Shown here one piece after another: positions 7,648 to 14,914 of a DNA stretch of 64,000 bases. The stretch comes from Corynebacterium epidermidicanis (GTDB taxonomy: Bacteria; Actinomycetota; Actinomycetes; Mycobacteriales; Mycobacteriaceae). The position numbers and the translations under genes were made by a program. The stretch is taken from assembly GCF_001021025.1 (NCBI RefSeq), contig NZ_CP011541.1, positions 2,542,001 to 2,606,000 on the forward strand, read 5' to 3'. The notes beneath the pieces were generated by a model. That model was not told the origin of the DNA, searched no databases, and saw nothing but the letters and a program-made list of their open reading frames with translations. Each line of letters begins with the position of its first letter. Positions within the stretch are counted from its first letter, which is position 1.

Positions 7648-9177
7648 TTATCCCCTAGCTAGGTCGACGAAACGGGAGTAGTGCAGCTGGTGGGCGACCG
7701 GGATCGTGTCGATCGGGCCACCACGGTGCTTAGCCAAGATGATATCGGCTTCGCCGGCGCGCTCGTCGTCTTTGTCCTGGGAGTCCGGGCGATAGAGCAG
7801 CATGACCATGTCGGCGTCCTGCTCCAACGAGCCAGATTCGCGCAGGTCGGCGATCTGCGGGCGCTTGTCGGTACGAGCTTCCGGCCCACGGTTGAGCTGG
7901 GAGATAGCGATCAATGGGACATCGAGTTCCTTGGCCAGCAGCTTGAGCTGACGGGAGAACTCGGAGACTTCCTGCTGGCGAGACTCGACACGCTTGCCTG
8001 AGCTCATCAACTGGAGATAGTCCACGACGATCATCTGCAGATCGTGCTTTTGCTTAAGTTTACGGGCCTTCGAGCGAATCTCCATCATGGTGAGGTTCGC
8101 GGAATCGTCAATGAACAGCGGCGCCTGGTCGATCTCGCCGACGCGCTGAGCGAGACGAGCCCACTGGTCATCGCTCATGCGGCCCGAGCGCATATCCGAA
8201 AGCTTGATTTCAGTTTCTGCGGAGAGCAAACGCATCACGATCTCAGACTTGGACATTTCCAGCGAGAAGATGCAGGAAGTTTTCCCATGCTTGATCGAAC
8301 AGGAACGCATGAAGTCTAGGGCCAAGGTTGACTTACCAACGCCGGGGCGCGCAGCAATAATGATCATCTGCCCACCATGCAGGCCGTTGGTGAGGTTATC
8401 AAGGTCAATAAAGCCCGTCGGGATGCCCCGCGCCAAACCACCCACCGAGGCAATCTGATCGAGCTCATCCATGGTGGGCTCCAGAATATCGGCCAGCACG
8501 GCGTAGTCCTCGGTGGTCCGCTTCTGCGAAATATTGAAGACCTGCTGCTGCGCCAAGTCCAGGACCGTGTCCACTTCAGCGCCTTCGGTGCCTTCATAGC
8601 CGAGCTGGACGACGCGCGTGCCAGCGTCGACAAGCCTGCGCAGGATGGCCTTCTCGGCGACGATATCCGCGTAATAGGAGACGTTTGCCGGCGTTGGCAC
8701 CACGTTGAGCAGGGTATGCAGGTAGGGCGCTCCGCCGACGCGCTCGAGGTCATTGTTGCGGTCGAGTCGAGCGGCCACGACGATCGGGTCGATGCTGGAG
8801 GCGTCGGAAAACAGGTCGAGCATCGCCTGATAGATCAGCTGGTGCGCAGGCAGGTAAAAGTCGTCGGGCGTGAGCTTTTCGATGATGTCAACAATCGCGG
8901 TGGGCGAGACCAACATCGCGCCGAGTACACCCATTTCCGCCTCACGGTCCTGCGGAGGTTGCCGACCAAAGGTTCGCTGTTGCGCGACCTCGCCGGAACC
9001 GCGGTAGCCCTTGCGATCCCGACGGAAGTCGTCGCCGCTGTAGCGTGTCACCGAACCGCCAAACTCTGGGACGATATCCGAGTAGGACGCAGTGAAATCT
9101 TCGTAAGACGGATCCTCGTGGGTTGGTTCCGGAGGCAATGGGGTGGAATCGTCGAATGATTCTTCTGGATGCGTCAT
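7648..9177 (-). CDS. dnaB: Replicative DNA helicase DnaB
   Basis: A 509-residue hexameric 5'-3' helicase of the replication fork. Residues about 70-175 form the N-terminal domain (PPQDREAEMGVLGAML). The RecA-like motor carries Walker A ARPGVGKST at 276-284 and a Walker B strand MIVVDYLQLM at about 385-394, followed by SRQLKLLAKEL and the arginine-finger region. A disordered acidic N-terminal extension of about 70 residues precedes the fold. No intein interrupts the motor, unlike several mycobacterial homologues. It lies downstream of rpsF-ssb-rplI but is separated from rplI by the TetR/amylase insert. Confidence 0.97.
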   Translation of the reverse strand: MTHPEESFDDSTPLPPEPTHEDPSYEDFTASYSDIVPEFGGSVTRYSGDDFRRDRKGYRGSGEVAQQRTFGRQPPQDREAEMGVLGAMLVSPTAIVDIIEKLTPDDFYLPAHQLIYQAMLDLFSDASSIDPIVVAARLDRNNDLERVGGAPYLHTLLNVVPTPANVSYYADIVAEKAILRRLVDAGTRVVQLGYEGTEGAEVDTVLDLAQQQVFNISQKRTTEDYAVLADILEPTMDELDQIASVGGLARGIPTGFIDLDNLTNGLHGGQMIIIAARPGVGKSTLALDFMRSCSIKHGKTSCIFSLEMSKSEIVMRLLSAETEIKLSDMRSGRMSDDQWARLAQRVGEIDQAPLFIDDSANLTMMEIRSKARKLKQKHDLQMIVVDYLQLMSSGKRVESRQQEVSEFSRQLKLLAKELDVPLIAISQLNRGPEARTDKRPQIADLRESGSLEQDADMVMLLYRPDSQDKDDERAGEADIILAKHRGGPIDTIPVAHQLHYSRFVDLARG

Positions 9178-9264
9178 AGTTCTACCACTCTCATCGCCGC
9201 TCGATCCGGTCTGGCCAAGCTTTCATTCTAGCCCGCCACGCCGGTAGGGACCCGCTGAGCTACC

Positions 9265-9873
9265 CTAACGCTGCCAGTCACCCAAACTACCGTGAATAGC
9301 CCCGACTACCGCCGAGATTGCGGGCCAAATTTGCTGTTCTGGACAGCCCTTTTCCGCCCACTGCGCCGCTACCGCTGTCATTGCTCCCACCCCGGCTAGC
9401 AGAGCATAGCGGTCTCGCTCGCTGACATTGGGGGCAACGATTTCACTGAGTTTCTGCGCATTACGCTCGGCCGCCCGGGCGCGTACTGCAGTTGCGTCGG
9501 CATCATCGTGCCCGTGCAGGACCTGTCGGCGTGCCTTGTCACTCGGTAGCGCGGCCAGCCCTAAAAGGTAGCCTCGTACCCACGCGGTGACCCGATCCTG
9601 CTTCGGCGCGGTGGAAACTACTTCGTCGAGTTCGCGCTGTTGCACGACCGCCACGTCCGCCAACCAGGTGGAAAGCACTGCAGCAAAGAGCCCATTCTTG
9701 CTCTGGAAGTATTTATGCACCAGGGCGACAGATACACCCAGATCAGTGGCGATCGCGCTCACGGAGACGTCCGTGAAAGGCAGGGACGCGAAGTGCTCCG
9801 CGGCGGTAGTCAGGATGGCTTGCTTGCGCGCTGTCGGGGTTAGCCGCGTGCGACGTGGGATTTCAGCGGACAT
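9265..9873 (-). CDS. TetR-family transcriptional regulator
   Basis: From ATG 9873, 202 residues. The N-terminal helix-turn-helix (RKQAILTTAAEHF...TDVSVSAIATDLGVSVALVHKYFQSKNGLF) is typical of TetR, with a divergent ligand-binding half. A GTG at 9891 would add six residues but touches the edge of the 42-bp palindrome, so the ATG is preferred. It is divergent from the GH13 gene, and the palindrome lies between them. It most likely represses both directions through that site; the ligand is unknown. Confidence 0.85.
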   Translation of the reverse strand: MSAEIPRRTRLTPTARKQAILTTAAEHFASLPFTDVSVSAIATDLGVSVALVHKYFQSKNGLFAAVLSTWLADVAVVQQRELDEVVSTAPKQDRVTAWVRGYLLGLAALPSDKARRQVLHGHDDADATAVRARAAERNAQKLSEIVAPNVSERDRYALLAGVGAMTAVAAQWAEKGCPEQQIWPAISAVVGAIHGSLGDWQR

Positions 9874-9891
9874 GTTGACAGCATAGCGCAC

Positions 9892-9933
9892 TAGTGTAAG
9901 ACTCTCACTAACGTTAGTGAGAGTCTTACACTA
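9892..9933. promoter_or_regulatory. Perfect 42-bp palindrome between TetR and GH13 genes
   Basis: Arms of 21 bp (9892-9912 and 9913-9933) are exact reverse complements with no spacer; the centre is CTCTCACTAACGTTAGTGAG. It lies 18 bp upstream of the TetR start and 22 bp upstream of the GH13 start. This is the natural operator for the divergent pair. At 42 bp it is about twice the usual TetR footprint, so two repressor dimers, or cruciform extrusion, are possible. Confidence 0.8.
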
Positions 9934-9955
9934 ATCAACCCACTCGAAGGAACCC

Positions 9956-11134
9956 ATGAAAATGCCTACAAACCCAACCTGGACCCGCGACACAATCTGG
10001 TGGCACGTCTACCCCTTGGGATTTACCGGGGCCGCCGTGCGTCCGGCCAATGATAGCGAACGAGCTCTGACCCCGCGCTTGCGCCATATTGAATCCTGGC
10101 TGGATTACCTCATCGAGCTGGGCTGTAACGGCCTGGCCCTTGGCCCAATCTTCCAATCCCGCACCCACGGGTATGACACCACCGACTACTTCACCATCGA
10201 CCCCCGGCTGGGCAGCCTGTCCGACTTCGACTCGCTCGTTGCTACCTGCCACGCCAAGGGAATCCGAATCATGCTCGACGGGGTGTTTAACCATGTTGCC
10301 AGCGGGCATTTCCCGGAGCTGGTCCTCGCCGACCATGTCTTCGAGGGACACGAAAGCCTCCAAACGCTCGACCATTCCCGGCCTGAGACCGCGGAAATGG
10401 TGCGCGATGTGATGAAGTTCTGGCTGGACCGCGGCATTGATGCCTGGCGCCTGGACGCCGCCTACGCCGTACCGGCGGAATTTTGGGACAGTGTGATCCC
10501 CGAAGTACAACGCGACTTCCCCGAAAGCTGGTTCATCGGAGAGGTCATCCACGGCGAATACCCCGCCTTCGCCAGCCACATCGGCAGCATCACCCAGTAC
10601 GAGCTGTGGAAAGCCACGTTCAGCTCACTCAACGACGCCAACTTCTACGAACTCGATTGGTGCCTACAACGCCACCAACAGCTACTCTCCAACTTCATTC
10701 CGTACACCTTCATCGGCAACCACGACGTCACCCGCATCGCCAGCCAAGTCGGCGCACCAAAAGCCGCCCTGGCCTTAACCTTGCTGATGACCGTCCCCGG
10801 CATCCCGGCGATTTACTACGGTGACGAGCAGGGTTTCACTGGAGTCAAAGAGGAGCGCGAGGGCGGCGACGACGCCATCCGCCCCATGTTCCCTAGCTCG
10901 CCTTTTCCACCGAACCCCATGTTTGAGCTCCACCAGCGACTCATTGCGTTCCGCCGTCGACATGCCTGGCTTGTCGACGCCCACGTGGAAACCCTCCACC
11001 TGGACAACGAACACTACCGTTTCCGGGCTCACTCGGGGGAGGCTTGGGTGGAGGTGGAGTTGTGGCTCACCGGTCAACCCCGTGCCGTGATCTCCGCCCA
11101 TGATGAGGTGGAAATCCACGTACAACTCACATAG
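9956..11134 (+). CDS. GH13 alpha-amylase-family glycosidase
   Basis: A 392-residue cytosolic enzyme of the GH13 family with all four catalytic regions: DGVFNH at 108-113, nucleophile D167 in WRLDAAY, acid/base E196 in FIGEV, and NHD at 255-257. It starts with the family's usual N-terminal strand (TIWWHVYPLGF) and has no signal peptide or starch-binding module, so it acts on intracellular alpha-glucosides or maltodextrins. The C-terminal beta domain is short. An AAGGA ribosome site precedes the ATG. The palindrome upstream implies control by the divergent TetR protein. Confidence 0.88.
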   Translation: MKMPTNPTWTRDTIWWHVYPLGFTGAAVRPANDSERALTPRLRHIESWLDYLIELGCNGLALGPIFQSRTHGYDTTDYFTIDPRLGSLSDFDSLVATCHAKGIRIMLDGVFNHVASGHFPELVLADHVFEGHESLQTLDHSRPETAEMVRDVMKFWLDRGIDAWRLDAAYAVPAEFWDSVIPEVQRDFPESWFIGEVIHGEYPAFASHIGSITQYELWKATFSSLNDANFYELDWCLQRHQQLLSNFIPYTFIGNHDVTRIASQVGAPKAALALTLLMTVPGIPAIYYGDEQGFTGVKEEREGGDDAIRPMFPSSPFPPNPMFELHQRLIAFRRRHAWLVDAHVETLHLDNEHYRFRAHSGEAWVEVELWLTGQPRAVISAHDEVEIHVQLT

Positions 11135-11165
11135 TTATCCACAGGCCCGTGTGGATAACTATGTG
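11128..11165. terminator. Long hairpin at the amylase stop codon, made of paired DnaA-box-like sequences
   Basis: CACATAGTTATCCACA (11128-11143) and its exact complement (11150-11165) flank the 6-nt loop GGCCCG. The first arm contains the GH13 stop codon TAG. No T-run follows, so termination is uncertain. Each arm carries a 9-mer matching the consensus DnaA box (TTATCCACA). Confidence 0.5.
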
Positions 11166-11382
11166 GAGTGAATGTGGATGAATTGTGGATAAAAAATTTC
11201 GGCCTCGATGCCGTCATTCAACTCCGTAACTTACTATCATTCGCGCAGGTAAAACCGCATTTTCCCGATCAGCTCCTGCGACACGCCGATGCGACCAGGT
11301 GATTTGACAAAGTGGGTCTTGCACCCATGCTGGCGAGGGAATGGTTGTGGAGTTGTCCCCAAGTTTTGCGAAGTTATCCCCA
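11135..11382. promoter_or_regulatory. Cluster of DnaA-box-like 9-mers
   Basis: Exact or near-exact copies of TTATCCACA occur at 11135-11143, 11150-11158 (inverted), 11173-11181 (inverted, TGTGGATGA) and 11184-11192 (inverted). Weaker copies are TTGTCCCCA at 11353-11361 and TTATCCCCA at 11374-11382. An A/T-rich tract follows the fourth box. The gene-free stretch 11135-11492 holds nothing else except the rplI terminator. DnaA binding is an inference from the box sequence. Confidence 0.55.
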
Positions 11383-11403
11383 ACCCTTTACTTGGGGTTG
11401 AAA

Positions 11404-11442
11404 CACGTGTGGCCCCGGCGGAAACCGCCAGGGCCACACGTG
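11404..11442 (-). terminator. Hairpin terminator of rplI
   Basis: A 17-bp stem with one mismatch: CACGTGTGGCCC (11404-11415) pairs with 11431-11442, and GGCGG pairs with CCGCC around loop AAA. It lies 51 bp beyond the rplI stop on the minus strand. The following sequence has only a short T stretch. Confidence 0.6.
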
Positions 11443-11492
11443 CGCTGTTGTCGTTGGGCTATGAAATTAGCCGCCGTCGCAGAGTGCCTAGA

Positions 11493-11945
11493 TTAGGCTG
11501 CGACGACCTTAAAGTTGATCTTGCCGGTGATGTCATCGTGCAGCTGGACCTTGACCTGGTAAGAACCCAGAGTCTTGATGTGGCCCTTTGGCAGTTCGAT
11601 GTTGTGCTTGACCAAGGACGGGCCACCGGCCGCCTTGACTGCATCAACGATGTCCTGTGCGGAGACAGAACCGAAAATCTTGCCAGAGTCTGCGGTGCGA
11701 ACTGCAACCTCAACACCCTCAAGGTTGTCGAGTTGGGTGCGCACTTCGCGTGCGTGGTCGATGTCGCGAATAGCGCGAGCTTCCTGGGCACGCTTGATGC
11801 CCTCTACCTGCTTTTCTGCACCACGGGTGGCAACGATTGCCAAGCCACGTGGAAGCAGTAGGTTACGTCCGTAGCCGTCCTTGACTTCAACGATGTCGCC
11901 TGCGACACCGAGCTTGTCAACGTCGGCGGTGAGGATCAGCTTCAT
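11493..11945 (-). CDS. rplI: 50S ribosomal protein bL9
   Basis: 150 residues from the ATG at 11945, whose product begins [32 protein letters not shown], the classic L9 N-terminal domain. A long connecting helix (about 50-80) and a C-terminal RNA-binding domain follow. A longer in-frame start nine codons upstream is rejected because L9 begins at MKLIL and an AAAGG-type ribosome site precedes that ATG. It follows ssb in the same direction. rpsR, often present between ssb and rplI, is absent here. Confidence 0.96.
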   Translation of the reverse strand: MKLILTADVDKLGVAGDIVEVKDGYGRNLLLPRGLAIVATRGAEKQVEGIKRAQEARAIRDIDHAREVRTQLDNLEGVEVAVRTADSGKIFGSVSAQDIVDAVKAAGGPSLVKHNIELPKGHIKTLGSYQVKVQLHDDITGKINFKVVAA

Positions 11946-12074
11946 GATCCCTGCCTTTCGTGTGACACCCACCTACAGCCGGACTGCGACGGTAGGTGAA
12001 GTGGAAGTTTGTGAAAATTAAAGTTTCTATCTGGGGAATACCTGCTTGACGTCAGCCTTCGCCCCACTTGGGAG

Positions 12075-12674
12075 TTAGAACGGAGGCTCGTCGTCAACGC
12101 CACCAAAACCGCCACCAGCAGGAGGAGCGCTGTTCCACGGGTCGTTTACCGGAGCTGCTTGAGTGCGAGCACCCTGATTGCCACCGGCTGGACCCGATTG
12201 GCCACCAAACCCACCTTGGTCGCCGAAGCCACCGCGTGGAGCCTGGCCGCCTTGATTGCCTTGGCCTGCCTGGTTGTAGCCACCCTGGTTGAAGCCGCCG
12301 CCTTGGCCACCCTGACTACGGTTGACCTGCGCGGTTGCATAACGCAAAGATGGACCGATTTCATCCACTTCCAATTCAAACACCGTTCGCTTATCGCCCT
12401 CGCGGGTTTCATAGGAACGTTGCTTGAGTCGGCCTTGGACGATGACGCGCATGCCCTTGGTTAGGGTCTCCGCGACGTTTTCGGCTGCCTGCCGCCACAC
12501 GTTGCAGGAAAGGAACAGAGCCTCGCCATCTTCCCACTGATTAGTTTGACGATTCAACGTCCGTGGGGTGGAAGCGATACGGAAATTAGCCACTGGCGCC
12601 CCAGCTGGGGTGAAGCGAAGTTCAGGATCGGCAACGAGGTTGCCTACCACGGTAATGACAGTTTCTCCGGCCAT
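12075..12674 (-). CDS. ssb: Single-stranded DNA-binding protein
   Basis: A 199-residue SSB: an OB-fold over residues 1-115 ([33 protein letters not shown]), then a Gly/Gln/Asn-rich flexible linker, then the acidic tip DDEPPF that docks replication and repair enzymes. It sits between rpsF and rplI, the conserved arrangement, and is co-transcribed with them. Confidence 0.97.
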   Translation of the reverse strand: MAGETVITVVGNLVADPELRFTPAGAPVANFRIASTPRTLNRQTNQWEDGEALFLSCNVWRQAAENVAETLTKGMRVIVQGRLKQRSYETREGDKRTVFELEVDEIGPSLRYATAQVNRSQGGQGGGFNQGGYNQAGQGNQGGQAPRGGFGDQGGFGGQSGPAGGNQGARTQAAPVNDPWNSAPPAGGGFGGVDDEPPF

Positions 12675-12748
12675 GTTGATACCTTTCTGCGTGCGAGCTG
12701 CGTAGCGATTTGTGGAATTGCTAGGTTGGCTGTTTCCAGTTTCCCTAA

Positions 12749-13036
12749 TTACGCGTCGACGCGCAGCACCTTGGTGCGCAGGATGTCGTCGTTCAGGTTC
12801 AGAAGACGGTCAAGTTCGAGCACCGTTGCGGACTCGCACTTGAGGTCGATGACGGCATAGATGCCTTCATCCTTCTTGTTGATTGGGTAAGCGAGACGTC
12901 GCTTGCCCCAGATGTTTACCTTTTCCACGGTGCCGTTTTCTTTACGGACAACCTCAAGGAACTTGTCTAGGGACGGGCCTACAGTGCGCTCGTCCTGTGA
13001 AGGATCGAGAATGATCATGAGTTCGTATTGACGCAC
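12749..13036 (-). CDS. rpsF: 30S ribosomal protein bS6
   Basis: 95 residues beginning [19 protein letters not shown] from the GTG at 13036. The two upstream codons that would also open the frame (GTG 13048, ATG 13045) lie inside the extended Shine-Dalgarno sequence at 13044-13053, so the internal GTG, 7 nt after that site, is chosen. This gives the 95-residue length usual in the genus. First gene of the rpsF-ssb-rplI cluster. Confidence 0.95.
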   Translation of the reverse strand: MRQYELMIILDPSQDERTVGPSLDKFLEVVRKENGTVEKVNIWGKRRLAYPINKKDEGIYAVIDLKCESATVLELDRLLNLNDDILRTKVLRVDA

Positions 13037-13043
13037 GGACCTC

Positions 13044-13053
13044 ATCACCTCCT
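13044..13053 (-). promoter_or_regulatory. Ribosome binding site deciding the rpsF start
   Basis: On the minus strand AGGAGGTGAT, a full-length complement of the 16S anti-Shine-Dalgarno sequence, lies 7 nt before GTG 13036. It contains the upstream ATG, which therefore cannot be the start. Confidence 0.8.
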
Positions 13054-13163
13054 ATGGTCTAGTAATTGGAATCGGCCACACCCATCTTTAGGCATGGCAG
13101 GAGGGTCGTTGCGTCAGCAACCTGTCAAAGATACCGCACTTCGGACGAAAAACCAATACCGGG

Positions 13164-13358
13164 TCAGTGCAACCACTGGGTTCCCCAGCCGATGGCCAGG
13201 GCGACTGGGATAATCGTCAAGAACAGGAAGGCGAAAGCCACCAGAGTCCAGACTTGTCGGAGCGACTTTTTGTACATGAACGACGCGAACCCGGCCATCA
13301 TGCAGAGGAAACCGAGGAACACGGATCCAATCATGATGAGCATCTCGGTGTTCGTCAT
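13164..13358 (-). CDS. Small two-helix membrane protein
   Basis: 64 residues with two predicted membrane helices (about 5-28 and 37-57) joined by a basic loop YKKSLRQ. Its ATG overlaps the stop of the GT87 gene by 4 bp, the sign of a real, coupled gene. It sits between the mannosyltransferase and rpsF. I do not recognise the family; the coupling suggests a role with the envelope glycosyltransferase. Confidence 0.7.
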   Translation of the reverse strand: MTNTEMLIMIGSVFLGFLCMMAGFASFMYKKSLRQVWTLVAFAFLFLTIIPVALAIGWGTQWLH

Positions 13359-14824
13359 GCCCCACCACCGCGAGCGAATGGCCCTGCCAGCGGGTCACGC
13401 CCTTCGTGGGCTAGCGCAACTTTGTCTGCACGCTTGCCCAGGATCGTTGCCACGATTAGGACGCCGATTGCGATGATCGTGCCGTCGCGCGCGATGATGG
13501 CGGCGTTGAGCAGTTCTCCCGGCGCACCGAGCTTATCTTCGCCAAGCATGTGCCAGCACAGGATCGGCCAAAGAAGCGCGTCCGCGGTCATCCAGGTAAA
13601 GAGGAGGCGCCAGTTCGGCAGTGCCAGCACTGCCAGTGGGACCAGCCAGAGTGAGTATTGCGGACTCCACACCTTATTCCACAACAGGAAGGCGGCCACG
13701 ATCAAGAAGGCCAACTGGGCGACTCGTGGCGCATGTGGGCTCCGCAATCCCAGGATGGCAATGGCAACACAACTCAGTGCGAAACCAACAAAGCTCACGA
13801 GGTTAATCTGATCGATGGTGAGCGCGGGGAACCCGATGCGTTGGCCGAGGGCATACACCGTGGTCCACTCCGCGCCGCGGGTGGAGTTGAGGCGGAAGAA
13901 CTCGTTCCAGGCTGCCGGGTAGAAGATCATGATCGGGAGGTTCACTAGCAGCCAAGATATGGCTGCGCCCAAAACGAGGGGCACCATCAGGCCTACGCGA
14001 CGATTACGCAGGGCTAACACAAGGAAGGCACCCAGAAGGAAGATCGGCCAGAGCTTAAACGCTGCGCCGATGCCGAACCAGACGCCGGCTGCCCATTGCT
14101 TGTTGCGGCGTACCGCCAGCAACCCGGAGACGGCACACAAGATCGGGAGGATATCCCAGTTGGAAAAGGCGTAGGAGATCACGAGCGGCGACGCTGCCAT
14201 CAGCACCACGTCCCACACCCGGTTGCCCGCGAGTTCACTGACTACCTTCACGCTCAGCACCCAGGCAGCAGAGAGCACGAGGGCAGTCACCCAGAAGTAC
14301 ACTGCGGCCTGCGGAATTACCGCGCCAGGAATTGCGTTGACGATCGGGTACAGCGCGTTAGCAATAAGTGCGCACACCCACTGGAAAAGGCCGGTGAGCA
14401 CCGGGTATTCCATATAGCGAGTGATCCCGTCTTCTACCCAGGAAAACGCGTAGGGGAAGGTGCCCTTGTCCAGCCCGTGGTGGCCGAAAATCGGGACAAT
14501 GTCGTTGTAGCAGGCCGAGACAAACTGTCGGTTGCCTGACCAGTTCAGCCCCACCCCGGCGTCGCCACGCACGCCCATGATGCAGTTAGCCTTCGAAAGA
14601 AAGCCAAAGCTCAGGGTGGTCAGCGCGGTAGCGATGAGCACCCGCAGCGGCGTCCACCACGATTGCGTGCCCGGCGCGGCAAAGCGCCCCAGCGGACCGC
14701 CGATCCCCTCAATGAAACCGCGCGCGATGGGTTCGGTGCGCGCGGGGCTGACCCGCTGCGCAATCGCATCCTTTGCTTGGGCGGATGCCGGGCGGACGGT
14801 GATCGTGGATTCTTTCACAGCCAT
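13355..14824 (-). CDS. GT87-family (DUF2029) polyprenyl-phosphomannose-dependent mannosyltransferase
   Basis: A 489-residue polytopic membrane protein with about 10-12 helices and an N-terminal cytosolic segment. Position between the bifunctional PBP gene and rpsF matches the mycobacterial Rv0051 locus, whose product belongs to the GT87 mannosyltransferases that build lipomannan, lipoarabinomannan or related envelope glycans. The loop after the first helix carries acidic residues (GVRGDAGVGLNWSGNRQF) where GT-C enzymes place catalytic Asp. The exact acceptor is not assigned. Confidence 0.8.
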   Translation of the reverse strand: MAVKESTITVRPASAQAKDAIAQRVSPARTEPIARGFIEGIGGPLGRFAAPGTQSWWTPLRVLIATALTTLSFGFLSKANCIMGVRGDAGVGLNWSGNRQFVSACYNDIVPIFGHHGLDKGTFPYAFSWVEDGITRYMEYPVLTGLFQWVCALIANALYPIVNAIPGAVIPQAAVYFWVTALVLSAAWVLSVKVVSELAGNRVWDVVLMAASPLVISYAFSNWDILPILCAVSGLLAVRRNKQWAAGVWFGIGAAFKLWPIFLLGAFLVLALRNRRVGLMVPLVLGAAISWLLVNLPIMIFYPAAWNEFFRLNSTRGAEWTTVYALGQRIGFPALTIDQINLVSFVGFALSCVAIAILGLRSPHAPRVAQLAFLIVAAFLLWNKVWSPQYSLWLVPLAVLALPNWRLLFTWMTADALLWPILCWHMLGEDKLGAPGELLNAAIIARDGTIIAIGVLIVATILGKRADKVALAHEGRDPLAGPFARGGGA

Positions 14825-14914
14825 ATTTTCCTTTGCACTGCTTATCGACGCCCGCTGGCATCCCTATTCATATCGCGCATTAACTGGTGATTACCTTACT
14901 GGCAATACGCCTTG

